Positions 53,114-63,026 of a DNA stretch of 64,000 nt are shown in pieces. This DNA comes from Yponomeuta sedellus. Lineage: Eukaryota; Arthropoda; Insecta; Lepidoptera; Yponomeutidae. The stretch spans positions 1,612,001-1,676,000 of the forward strand of contig OW203749.1 of NCBI GenBank assembly GCA_934045075.1, in the 5' to 3' direction. The notes below the pieces were generated by a model, which saw nothing but the letters and a program-made list of their open reading frames with translations, was not told where the DNA came from and did not search any database. The translations under genes and the position numbers were made by a program. The number at the start of each line of letters is the position of its first letter. Positions within the stretch are counted from its first letter, which is position 1.

Positions 53114-53404
53114 GTTTGATGAATCGAATTAATCTGAAATTGTAGGCGCGTTACTGGGATTTATTATTTCACGGACATATATTTTTTTGTGGTATTTCAT
53201 TTTGAAAGTTGATAGTATTTGTGTTCTGTGGTTGATTGACGTTGTGGTTGTTTTTTTTTCAGCAGAAGTAACGGAACGGAAGTGTAGAGCAGATTCATTC
53301 GAAAACTGCATTTTGTTATTTGATTGAATTATGAGGACTGTTTAAGTTTGTGTTTCAAATCGTTTCTTCTTCTGTCAAATTTTGCCAGCTCTATTAGACG
53401 TGCG

Positions 53405-53850
53405 CGCCGCCGCGGCGCGCCGCCGCCATAAGGAGGCAGCGCGCCGCCGCCGCCGCCGGTAGTTTAAAATTCGCGCCGGACAAAACCCGCAAGAGCGTTT
53501 ATCATCGTTAGCACAGGCTCTGTTATGCATTCCAGCAACCAGCACTCCGAGCGAAAGAGTGTTTTCGGTTGCTGGATTGGTTTTAACAGCCAAAAGGTCC
53601 CGGCTGAGTCCATTTAGGGTAAACAAAATCATTTTTGTGCACGACAACTATAAAAGTTGCAAACAATTTCTGTCAAGAAAAGTGACTATCATCTTTTTAA
53701 TAAAGTTCTTTTGTTTAAGCGTGGTTTTTCATTATACGTTTACGTTTATTGCAAAGTCGAAAAATCCCACGCCGCCGGCGTTACGCCGCCGCCGTGGATT
53801 TTTTCGCGGCGCGCCGCCGCCCGATTTTTTTCGACCGGCGCGCACGTCTA
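53405..53850 (+). mobile_element. 446-bp hAT element with 8-bp target duplication
   Basis: AGCTCTAT flanks it at 53397-53404 and 53851-53858. The ends are perfect 15-base inverted repeats (TAGACGTGCGCGCCG), followed by very GC-rich GCCGCC tracts. 53508-53655 encodes a C-terminal transposase piece (TSTPSERVFSVAGLVLTAKR, then SRLSPFRVNKIIFVHDNY), the hAT dimerisation domain. The catalytic part is deleted, so it is non-autonomous. Confidence 0.92.
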
Positions 53851-54084
53851 AGCTCTATAATTTACAAAAATGTTTCTTAATTTCAATGACGCTAGAACTA
53901 AACTACCTACTGTAGCAAATTGTAAAAAAACAATAGATTTTCTTTGAAAAAAAAAAATACTTTGATCGAGGATCTACCCCGGACCCGGTTTGTTTCTATA
54001 ACGTAGTGGTTTTAAACCTACTCTTTGGTTTCTCATTTGAGTTTGCATAACGCCTCAGCAGTTATAGTGTTATAGTTATAGAAA

Positions 54085-54223
54085 ATGTCCGCCGAAGGCA
54101 TTCACGAAGCTGTCAGGCCGATATCCTGGCTGGCAGGCCGATGGGCTACTCAGGATGGTATCGGAAGCTATCCTACCATACAAAACTTCTCCTATCACGA
54201 GATTTTAGAGTTCGTGGGAGTAG
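54085..54223 (+). CDS. Nitrobindin exon 1
   Basis: ATG in context gaaaATG; 46 codons and one base, donor gtgagtc. Confidence 0.9.
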
Positions 54224-54774
54224 GTGAGTCAAAAGAAACTTTACACTATCGTATTCATAAACTAACACGATTCTCCCCAATCCTCAGAGTCAGTATAAAT
54301 AGTCCGAGGTAAAAAAAATTAAATGTAACCATTAGAACAAGAATAAAATTCCTTAGGACTACCAAGATTTAGTGACTACTAATCTCTACAATCGCTAATG
54401 TTATGTTTTACTTACCAGGTCAACCGATGTTAAATTTCACATCTACCTCCACACATCCTGTTAAAAAGTCACCCATGCATCAGGAACGAGGGTTCCTGCG
54501 CATCAAACCGGGTTCAAACGAGCTGGCGTTTATAGTGAGCCACAACTTTGGGCTCACATCTGTAGAAGAAGGATTGTTTGACCCGGAGAAGATGGAAATA
54601 AGCTTGAAAAGCAATTCAGTGAACCGGATGTCCTTTGCAAAGTCACCTAGAGTGATAGGATTTGAACGACACTTCAAGCTAGTGGGTGCTGACAGTTTAG
54701 AGATGGTTTTGAGAATGGAGACGGAAAATTCACCAATGACTGAACATTTGAGAGCAAATTATAGGAGAATGTAG
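54085..54774 (+). CDS. Nitrobindin (THAP4 C-terminal-like) heme protein, 2 exons, 164 aa
   Basis: Exons 54085-54223 and 54419-54774 join in phase to 495 bases. The protein is a small beta-barrel heme protein of the nitrobindin family (DUF1794), known to bind ferric heme and to react with nitric oxide and peroxynitrite. It has the family motif near the N-terminus (PISWLAGRWATQDGIGSYPT, the GxWxGxG-type strand) and the C-terminal His of TEHLRANYRRM at the position of the proximal heme ligand. No THAP zinc finger is fused, unlike vertebrate THAP4. No lesions. The upstream region is shared with the divergent gene at 53113, and the hAT element sits in it. Confidence 0.9.
54419..54774 (+). CDS. Nitrobindin exon 2 and stop
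   Basis: Acceptor tttacttaccag; completes the Gly codon, then 117 codons and TAG. Confidence 0.92.
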
Positions 54775-54974
54775 TTGTAGTTTTGATGTCCATCAATCTC
54801 AGACTGATGGCAGCTTGAATATGTATTCAGTGGACTGATGGACGAAATACTCAAATAGATTGACGGATATTCGAATATTTTGATGCTTCATCATCAGTCT
54901 GGCATCAATCCGAGCTTGATCACGGTCACAGAACTGAACTGACACCAGACTGAATGTGTAAACTCTGTCTAACG

Positions 54975-55150
54975 TCATTCATCCTTTCTTTGTCGTTTCC
55001 TCGTGGCTGATGGACGTGGGGCAGCTTCCGCCACTAGCTCTCTCCATTCGTTTCGGTTATGCGCCAGATGTGTGGCTGCTTGTAGGGTTCCTCCCGAAGC
55101 TTTAGTTATTATGTCTGTCCAACGCTTTGGTGCTCGTCCTCTGCTTCGTT
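54975..55150 (-). pseudogene. RTE-type LINE C-terminal fragment
   Basis: The minus strand encodes RGRAPKRWTDIITKASGGTL, HLAHNRNEWRELVAEAAPRP, an RTE C-terminal tail. 55150-56030 after it holds a poly(T) tract and no supported gene. Confidence 0.75.
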
Positions 55151-56287
55151 GCCCGTTCGCACGACCGGTGATGATAACATAATATTACAGGTTATCTGGC
55201 TTATCTGGCCCGCGTCGGACGGTATGTCCGAAGAACGTCTTTCATAGTAGACAGTCATTAGCTAAAACCGCGTGCAATGAAGAAATATCGTCTCAGCGAG
55301 GGCTGTGACTGCAACTACAACTCTTTTTTTTTTTTTTGCCCTATTAAGGGCACCCTCCGGAGGATACGGGGAGGGAGGTAGTGAATGCTTATGCATAACA
55401 TCATGGACCTGGCCGTGCTGCCAATGTGGGACTCACAAGCGCCTACCCACTAAACACCACCACCTCCTGCCCGCCCTACTATTATAAGACGCGTTTTCAC
55501 GGTCTTCGCTCGGACCGAGTGCGCCATCCAAGTAAACTAATTCTGATTGGAGTCCGGTTTTTTGTAACACTAAAATAATATGTAAAACAAAATGGCATCA
55601 TACTGGGTGTGTGGATGATTTTTCCTGTATATGATGAACTTGCCTGATTTGATTACCATAGCGAATGTCAAGTGAATGTGTTTGGAAATTATTATAAGAT
55701 TTGTAAGGTCATGGAGCTTAGAAACTCAAAAATACATTGTGTTACAAAACGTTTATTACAAAAAAATTATTGTGTTTTAAACAACATTGATGAAAGTACA
55801 TTATTATTAATCGACCTTCAAGTTTATATGAATATTAAGTCACTAGAGGCACCAATGGAAACAATAGTTTCATTTTTACAGATCAATTTTGCAAAAAGTT
55901 GCGAATTCATCTCTCAATAATGTTACAGTGATTCTTAGTATATGTGACCGTGAACCTAAGGCAAAAACCCAAGAATGGTTTCCTTACGATAATTTTCTTC
56001 ACTGTTGTAATGGTTTTAACCTCTACATCATCATAATCAGCCGGTCTTAGTCCACTGCTAGACATAGGAGTCTCCCAAGACACGCCACTGAGCCCGATCT
56101 CCAGCTATCTTCCTAGTGTGCAATAAAGAGTAATATAAACCTCCTTGCAAAAATCCCAGGACTAGAGACTAGTAACGCAAAAAATCGGCTATTAACTATC
56201 TAGTCCCAAGTCCGTGAGTCAAGTCTAGGTTCTTCGTCGTGGGTCCTGGAAATCAGTAGCTATTAACATGAATTATTCAAAGAAGTA

Positions 56288-56450
56288 GAATCTGTCCAAA
56301 GTAGAACCTATCCAAATTAGAATCTGTCCAAAGTAGAATCTATCCAAATTAGAATCTGTCCAAAGTAGAATCTATCCAAATTAGAATCTGTCCAAAGTTG
56401 AATCTATCCAAAGTAGAATCTGTCGAAATTAGAATCTGCCACTTGTCCGG
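56288..56450. repeat. 17-bp tandem repeat
   Basis: About nine units alternating between agaatctgtccaaagt and agaatctatccaaatt, so the higher-order period is about 34 bases. Confidence 0.9.
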
Positions 56451-56658
56451 TTATTCCATTGGTAGCGCTAGCGTTCACGAAACACCAAATTCGAAACAAG
56501 ACAGTAAACAATTTTATAACCTAAATTGTGGAAGTATGATTTATTGTTCTTTAAACAATTTTACAGACATTGAGATATTAAAGCTTACCACACTCAATTT
56601 GTTGAGGTACTTAAAAAAATGTAAACAATCCGTATGGTTAATACTTATAGTCTTTTAA

Positions 56659-56790
56659 CTAGCTGACCCAACGGAACCATCCTCGTACTTCAAGGAATAT
56701 TGTAAAAGAAGAATTAGCGTAATCGGTTCAGCTGCTCTCGAGATTTACGCTTACCAACCCATTCAGCGATTCATTTTTATATTATAGAAG
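56659..56790 (+). repeat. Dispersed repeat (CTAGCTGACCCA family)
   Basis: Matches 9804-9992, including aatcggttcagctgctctcg and attcatttttatattataga. Confidence 0.65.
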
Positions 56791-57059
56791 ATAAAAAGAA
56801 GATACGTATTTACACTTTACCAATTCAAAGTGAAATTCAATGTAATTTCATGAAATTCTAGCAAAATGTAAATATACATTCCAATAAAAAGACTTATCAA
56901 GATTATTTACATTGTCTTAAGTCCCTAACAAATGGACCATTCGAGTAGCTCATAATTTTATTGACTAAATTCAAGAAGTACATGTAGGCACTGCATGTTT
57001 TTTATACGAATCCCGATATAAAATACAAGTTGTAACAAAATCCACGCGTCTTCAAAAAT

Positions 57060-57240
57060 AACATTGCTTCTGGCTGGCCCCACACTAGGATACCCTGTGT
57101 CGTGAGAACCAGAAACAGCGACATCACAAACATGTAAACATCCAAGACCTGGGGTTTTTTTTTGTCCCCAGCCGGGATTCGAACCCGGGACCTCTTGCAT
57201 GGTAGGCAGATGCGCTACCGCTACGCCGCCACAAGTCTCG
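57060..57240 (-). mobile_element. SINE family C copy
   Basis: Plus-strand reading ttgcttctggctggccccac, cagccgggattcgaacccgg and tagcgg-type head; same orientation as 31405-31626. Confidence 0.8.
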
Positions 57241-57292
57241 TGGAATAAAGGATTAAATAAGGGATTCTACATGACATAAATAACAGATGCAC

Positions 57293-57760
57293 AGTCTGTT
57301 AGCTTTTAGAATATACCTCGGACTCTAGAGTAGGCTTCGGTTTTCGCCGAAAGCACACGAGTGTAATACTACTTCCTGCTCTGTATAAAACTTTTCTTCA
57401 CTAATAAAAACTGTATTTACACGGATTTTACTCGTTTAATTTAACATTTTTACAATTTTGCCTAGGGCAGTAAACTAACAGTTAATTCAATTCAATAATG
57501 ATTTCAAAAAGACGTCTGTCACCTCAGTCTTCCGAGACCACGGTACCTACTTGAAGAAGTGCCGAAACGTCGGCAAAAAGAGTAAAATCCGTGTAAATAG
57601 GGGATGTATTAGCAAAGGTACCCGGTACCGGCGGGCGTGCATGCAACGACTTATGAACGTTGACGAAGCGAAGGTGATCTGTCAGGATCGTGGCAGTGGT
57701 AGTCCCTGGTCTCTGCCTACCCCTCCGGGATACAGGCATGAGATTATGTATGTAAAATGC
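57293..57760. mobile_element. MITE end, foldback element and LINE fragment
   Basis: 57293-57355 is the left end of the Tc1/mariner-type MITE. 57409-57433 (tatttacacggattttactc) is repeated inverted at 57577-57601, forming a foldback unit of about 190 bases. 57595-57755 is a LINE C-terminal fragment, as at 18510. Confidence 0.6.
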
Positions 57761-57894
57761 CTTATTTATTTTCGCGATTTCTTTTTTCCAACTTTCCCCA
57801 GTTATTAAAAGTTATGACAATTGTCATGTAGAACCTTTTCACTTAGTCGCGGGAATTTTGTCACAATACCATACTTATTACTTCACGTTATGTA

Positions 57895-57987
57895 TGATTA
57901 CCTAATTTAATTTCAACTGACACATCGCTTACCAATCGAAATAAAATGAGATTAACATTTACATTCAGGGATCCTGCATCTGATACT
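57895..57987 (+). repeat. 115-bp satellite unit, left of the LINE
   Basis: taatttaatttcaactgaca, gaaataaaatgagattaaca and tttacattcagggat match the array at 63687-64000. Confidence 0.8.
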
Positions 57988-58397
57988 ATACATCTGATAC
58001 GATATAGAAGTCGTCGGCCGGATTTGGAGAGAGTAGTGCGTTCCGTTCTCGTTCCTATAAAATTAATTCCTAGCTACAAGTAAAACACGACGTTGTGCAG
58101 TGAAATTTATATTGTTTAGAGGCTTAATGCCTGATGCACAAGTGGAAAGTCATATAGATACAAAAAAGTGCTTATTAGCTGCCTAAATCCGTGTTTAACT
58201 TTGCAAGTAGTGGTTATTGTTTTGTGTTTTGTGCCGCGCCGGGTCATTGACCGCGCAAACCGGTCCCATCGGCCGAGCGGATCGCCGGCTGGCTTATCGG
58301 AGCGCTATCAGTTGCTTTGTTTTGACGTCGCATCTACGTTGCTGCTTCGTCGGTCCACCGGTTGTATACTTCGGACACCACACCTCGCGGTCTCAGG

Positions 58398-59534
58398 ATG
58401 ATTTGCAGAGTGTGCAATGGTTCTGTCATGCTTGGAGAACAGATTAAGTGTGTCGCATGTAAATACCACTTTCATTATAAGTGCCTCAACATAACTACGG
58501 CTAAATTCTTGGCAAACAAGGCTAAGCTAGAGGGGTCGTGGGTGTGTCCCACCTGCTCGAATGTCACGGCGCGAAGGCCGGTGCGGGACGACACTCCGGT
58601 GCGGGGTCAACACGACGGTCCTAAGGAAATTGATATGTCGATCTGTGACGAGTTTCAGCAGAGCTCCTCGCACCTATCCGATTCTGTGGGGCCCCTGGCT
58701 GATCTCGACGCTTTATACGTCAGACTAGAATCACTTCTGGACGTAAAGGTCAGGGAACTCCACAATTCCATCATTGTGATCAAAGCGGAATTCACCAAAG
58801 CAACCGACTTTCTCAGTGAACAAATAGCGGATCTGACTAGGTCTGTTCAGTCAGTTAGCAACAGAGTAGTGTTCTTGGAAGAAGAAAATAAGCGTCTCAA
58901 ATCTGAGCTGGCCGGTATTGCTCACGCGCAGGGTGAATCGAATCCTTCTGGGCTTCAGGAGGTGATCGAGCAGCTGCGCTTGGATCTGAATGATCGTGAG
59001 CAGGATACGCTACTTAACGACGTTGAGCTCACAGGAATACCGGAATTTGAAGCGGAATCTTGCATCCACATCATAACCACCGTGGGCACCAAGCTGGGCG
59101 TTTCGTTGGATCAACGTGACGTGGTGAGTGCGTCACGCGCCGGCCCGCGCCGCTCAACGCCGCTGCCGGGTGAGTCGGCCCCGCGCCCGCGGCCTATCGT
59201 CGTGCGCCTGGCGCGCCGCGCTCTGAGGGATGAACTCATTAAGGGCGCGCGAGTTCGCCGGGGCTCGGTCACCACTGCTGATCTCGGCCTTCCTTCGCAC
59301 GACGTCCGCAGAGTGTACGTCAACGAGAGACTAACGAAGGCCAATAGAAAGCTTTTCAGTCTGGCCCGGGAGGCTGGCCGTACCCACCGCTGGAGATTTG
59401 TTTGGTCCAGAGAGGGGCGTGTACACGTCAGACGAGAGGAGTCGTCTCCGATGCACCGAATCCGTTCTGAGGAAGAATTAAAAAAGGTTTTTGAGTCATT
59501 GCCAATTGGGTCATCTGTGTCTCAACCACGTTAA
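58398..59534 (+). CDS. LINE ORF1: PHD finger, coiled coil, FP-like domain
   Basis: The start is placed at ATG 58398 (MICRVCNGSV), directly before the finger; an in-frame ATG at 58362 is the alternative. The first 55 residues carry a C4-H-C3 PHD-type zinc finger (CRVC, CVAC, HYKC, CPTC). A helical, coiled-coil-like region follows (FLEEENKRLKSELAG). The C-terminal part (DTLLNDVELTGIPE, VYVNERLTKANRKLF, WRFVWSREGRVHVRRE) resembles the domain shared by LINE ORF1 proteins and the baculovirus FP protein family. The presumed role is nucleic-acid binding and chaperoning in the LINE RNP. 378 residues. Confidence 0.85.
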   Translation: MICRVCNGSVMLGEQIKCVACKYHFHYKCLNITTAKFLANKAKLEGSWVCPTCSNVTARRPVRDDTPVRGQHDGPKEIDMSICDEFQQSSSHLSDSVGPLADLDALYVRLESLLDVKVRELHNSIIVIKAEFTKATDFLSEQIADLTRSVQSVSNRVVFLEEENKRLKSELAGIAHAQGESNPSGLQEVIEQLRLDLNDREQDTLLNDVELTGIPEFEAESCIHIITTVGTKLGVSLDQRDVVSASRAGPRRSTPLPGESAPRPRPIVVRLARRALRDELIKGARVRRGSVTTADLGLPSHDVRRVYVNERLTKANRKLFSLAREAGRTHRWRFVWSREGRVHVRREESSPMHRIRSEEELKKVFESLPIGSSVSQPR

Positions 59535-60162
59535 TTGTTACTATAGCTATCTATGTAAAATATTGCTACGTACCTGGCTTTGCATCGGCTTTGATTTTCT
59601 TTATAACCAAAACTTATTATTGTTTATTTGCTTGTTCGCCTTATCAGCTTTGAAGCTTCTATGGTCTTTGTTACTGCTTATAACATTGGTGTCGGCATCT
59701 GCAAAAGGGTTAAATCGGCGTAATATTTCGTTGCCGCGACAAAAACATGAAGTCTGCATTCATGAACATAATCGTAATACTAATTTAATTATTCAATTTA
59801 TTTCGTATTATCTAATTATTCTTAGTGACATTCTAACATTAATTTCCACAATTTATTTATATTCTATTTTACGCAATTTAATTATTCAATATTATGGTAT
59901 CACTTTAATAAGTAACCCATTCAATCTATTTATTTTTATTATTTTCTATGACATTTTATTAATATTCCGACAAATTTATTCGCAATCTATAGACCATACC
60001 CATCAAAATAACAGTTGTTACGTAAGCCCACCTATAACGTTAGGTACAGGCCAAAGCGGGAACTCCAGTGATGCAGTTCTATTCAGTAAGTTAATTCGAT
60101 ATACCTGTCTAATTAGGACATTCTTTCCGGGCATGTTAGGTTTCCTTTTAGCGTCGCTATGA
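59491..60162 (+). CDS. LINE middle ORF, hydrophobic, 223 aa
   Basis: The frame starts at an ATG inside the end of ORF1 (44-base overlap), in a different frame from both ORF1 and ORF2, and stays open for 223 codons through very AT-rich sequence. Its stop overlaps the ORF2 start as ATGA (60159-60162). It encodes several hydrophobic stretches (LLLFICLFALSALKLLWSLL, IIQFISYYLIILSDILTLI, FNLFIFIIFYDILLIF) that could span membranes, and a polar segment before the C-terminus (QNNSCYVSPPITLGTGQSG). CR1 elements are normally described with two ORFs. T-rich DNA tends to encode hydrophobic residues, so a non-coding spacer that is open by chance remains possible. Confidence 0.45.
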   Translation: MSHCQLGHLCLNHVNCYYSYLCKILLRTWLCIGFDFLYNQNLLLFICLFALSALKLLWSLLLLITLVSASAKGLNRRNISLPRQKHEVCIHEHNRNTNLIIQFISYYLIILSDILTLISTIYLYSILRNLIIQYYGITLISNPFNLFIFIIFYDILLIFRQIYSQSIDHTHQNNSCYVSPPITLGTGQSGNSSDAVLFSKLIRYTCLIRTFFPGMLGFLLASL

Positions 60163-63026
60163 TTAGGTACAAACCTTTGAAATTAGGTCTCTTCAATGCG
60201 GGCTCGTTAGGTACCAAACATGATGAGCTCGAGGTGGCTGCCACGCGCGAATCCCCCGACATCCTTGCAATCAATGAGACGTGGTTGCGAGCCGGCGAGG
60301 AGGCGCGTGCGCCTGCATTGCCGGGCTACAAGTTGCGACATACTCCCCGACGGCGTGAAGTACGCTCGCGCGGCGGGGGGGTCGGTTTCTACTTGAAATC
60401 CGGAATAACAGCGCGGACGTGCTCGCATCCACCTGCGCCGGCGGCCGTCGAACAAATGTGGCTTCGTGTTAACATCAACACGCGTAGGCTCATCGTAGGT
60501 ACTGCTTACCGCCCGCCATGGCTCAATGTTGATGTTTTTCTGGATGCGCTTACTGAGACAATTTCTTCATTCTCTCACTACGATTTTGTTGTGTTAATGG
60601 GCGATTTCAACGTAGATTTGTTGGGTAGTAATGACACAAATAAACAAAAATTGTGTCAATTTCTATATTCACTTAGTTTAATTAACTGCGTTACTGAGCC
60701 AACTCACTTTACGTCTCACAGTTGCTCCATGATTGACTTGATATGTACCGACGCACCCGTGAGTGAGGTAACAGTTTTAAATATCGCTGAACTTGGTGGT
60801 CATGCGATGGTTTTAACAAAACTAAAAATTACTAAAAAAGTATACCCGCCAAAAAAAATCACATTCAGACCTTTAAAAAATATCTGTCTTCCACAATTTG
60901 AAAATGACATTTCCTCACTCGCCCTGCACTCAACAGTATTAAATATCTTATCCAGCTCAAATTTAAACTCTGCGGTATCTTTTCTTAATGTATCACTTAC
61001 ATCACTATTTGATCGTCATGCTCCGACGAAAACCGTAACAATGAAGCAAAAACTTAAACCGTGGCTCACCCCGAATATACGTTACATGATGTACCTTCGG
61101 GACAAAGCGCACCGTACCTACCTACTAACTAAGTCGGGTACACAGAAATCAGCATATCTTGAATTGAAACATCTCGTCAATGTGAGTTTGTTTTTTGAAA
61201 AGAAAGCATTTTACGAATATAATATAAACAGCAATGTCAATAATAGTAAACTACTGTGGAAAAATTTGAAAAAATCGGTACTACCCGACCTAAAAGCTTC
61301 CATGCTACCAGAACACTTACAATATCCTGACATAATCAACCAGCATTTCTTGAATATTCCAAATAACTACAATTTTAATCTTTCCTACATGACATTATTT
61401 AATTCAAACAAACATCGTGATGACATAAATTTTAGCCTGAACACAGTTGACGAATCTATTATCTTAAAAATTATCTTAGAATTAAAATCGAACGCTATGG
61501 GTAACGATAATATCAATAGAGATATGATTATCTTATCACTTCCACATACCTTAAGCACCATCACTGATATTGTCAATAATTCCATATTGTCTGGCACTTT
61601 CCCCGAGCAATGGAAAATTGCACTTGTCAACCCTCTCCCTAAATGTAACGATCCTGATAATTTCAGCGATCTCAGGCCCATTAGCATCCTGCCTTACATG
61701 TCTAAAATCTTAGAAAAAGTTGTTTCCAGACAGGTATTACATTATTGCGAGTCGAATAATATTCTACCCATGCGTCAATCTGGTTTTCGTAAGCATCATA
61801 GTACTTCTACCGCCCTGCTAGACGTAATTGATAATATACTGGGTGAGCAAGATGAGGGCAGGGGTACAATATTAGGATTATTGGACTTCTCCAAAGCATT
61901 TGACTCCTTAAACTTGGAGTTACTGCTTTCCAAGCTTACTTACTACGGGTTTCATGACAACGTAGTCTCTTGGTTTCGTAGCTATTTGTTCAACCGCCAT
62001 CAGCAAGTAGTAGTGCATAAGTCTGATGGCTCTGTCGTCAGGTCTGATTTATGTCGGGTGGGGAGAGGAGTTCCTCAAGGTTCAATCTTGGGGCCGCTCC
62101 TTTTTACTATATACTCGGCTGATATAGTAAAATGCATAAAATCTTGCAGATACCATCTTTACGCAGACGATCTGCAAATTTATATTTCTACTGACCCCAA
62201 AAATGTTGCAGCTGCTACAAGCTTATTGAACGATGATCTTGAACGCGTCTTTGTATGGTGTGAAAATAATGGTCTCTTACTGAATCGGGAGAAGTCTAAA
62301 CTTATGATCCTGGGCTCTAAAATTCAGAAACAGAAGATAATTGCGCTCAATCCACTGGTCCACATAAGAGGTGAGCGTTTGTGTTTTGTCGATGAAGTAC
62401 GTAACTTAGGAGTAACTATGGACGGTAGCTTAAAGTTTGAGAGACATGTGGGTGAGATGGTGCGAAATTGTTTTTTTAGGATTAGAATTTTATATAATAT
62501 AAGGAAATACCTTAGTGTGTCAACCCGAACTCTTCTCTGTGATAGCCTTGTCATGTCCAGAGTCAATTATGCTATCGCTGCTTACGGTCCGTGCTTGTAC
62601 GCGAAAACACTCAAGCTCTTGCAACGCATTCAAAATGCGTGTGCTCGTTTTTGTTATAATATTCCTCCACGAGCACATGTCACACCGTTTATTAATAATG
62701 CCAATATATTAAAGATGGAAAGCAGACTCAAACTTTTTATGGCTACCCTCATGTTTGGAATTGTGAAATTCCAGAAACCAGCTTATTTGTATAATAAACT
62801 TATTTGGCGTTGGACTGCAAACGGAGAATGCAACAGAGTTAGGGCATGCTCGAACCCGCTTGGTGTGCCGCGTCACCGGACTGCCGCGTTTCGTGGCAGT
62901 TTCCGGTTTCAGGCTACCAAGTGTTGGAACGACATTCCTCCTCCTATTAGGCAAATACAATCAAAAAATTGCTTTAAAAACAGCTACAAGAAATTTCTTC
63001 TTGACCTCCAAAAGCAGCTTCCTTAA
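60159..63026 (+). CDS. LINE ORF2: AP endonuclease and reverse transcriptase, 955 aa
   Basis: The N-terminal APE-type endonuclease shows N13 (FNAGSL), E40 (NETW), YRPP near 117 and GDFN at 148-151. The final motif, normally SDH, reads GGH at 213-215, lacking the Asp. The reverse transcriptase follows, with LRPISILPYMSKILE, QSGFRKHHSTSTALLDV, GVPQGSILGPLLF near 636 and the catalytic YADD at about 668-671. The C-terminus ends in a CxxC-free basic tail. It would nick target DNA and copy the LINE RNA by target-primed reverse transcription. Start by ATGA overlap suggests translation re-initiation. Confidence 0.92.
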   Translation: MIRYKPLKLGLFNAGSLGTKHDELEVAATRESPDILAINETWLRAGEEARAPALPGYKLRHTPRRREVRSRGGGVGFYLKSGITARTCSHPPAPAAVEQMWLRVNINTRRLIVGTAYRPPWLNVDVFLDALTETISSFSHYDFVVLMGDFNVDLLGSNDTNKQKLCQFLYSLSLINCVTEPTHFTSHSCSMIDLICTDAPVSEVTVLNIAELGGHAMVLTKLKITKKVYPPKKITFRPLKNICLPQFENDISSLALHSTVLNILSSSNLNSAVSFLNVSLTSLFDRHAPTKTVTMKQKLKPWLTPNIRYMMYLRDKAHRTYLLTKSGTQKSAYLELKHLVNVSLFFEKKAFYEYNINSNVNNSKLLWKNLKKSVLPDLKASMLPEHLQYPDIINQHFLNIPNNYNFNLSYMTLFNSNKHRDDINFSLNTVDESIILKIILELKSNAMGNDNINRDMIILSLPHTLSTITDIVNNSILSGTFPEQWKIALVNPLPKCNDPDNFSDLRPISILPYMSKILEKVVSRQVLHYCESNNILPMRQSGFRKHHSTSTALLDVIDNILGEQDEGRGTILGLLDFSKAFDSLNLELLLSKLTYYGFHDNVVSWFRSYLFNRHQQVVVHKSDGSVVRSDLCRVGRGVPQGSILGPLLFTIYSADIVKCIKSCRYHLYADDLQIYISTDPKNVAAATSLLNDDLERVFVWCENNGLLLNREKSKLMILGSKIQKQKIIALNPLVHIRGERLCFVDEVRNLGVTMDGSLKFERHVGEMVRNCFFRIRILYNIRKYLSVSTRTLLCDSLVMSRVNYAIAAYGPCLYAKTLKLLQRIQNACARFCYNIPPRAHVTPFINNANILKMESRLKLFMATLMFGIVKFQKPAYLYNKLIWRWTANGECNRVRACSNPLGVPRHRTAAFRGSFRFQATKCWNDIPPPIRQIQSKNCFKNSYKKFLLDLQKQLP

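Noticed and set aside
53375..53647. Minus-strand ORF across the hAT element
   Set aside because: It is the antisense of the hAT dimerisation domain and its Arg/Ala-rich part comes from the GC-rich inverted end.
62515..62712. Additional small ORFs inside LINE ORF2
   Set aside because: They overlap the conserved reverse transcriptase frame and have no independent support.
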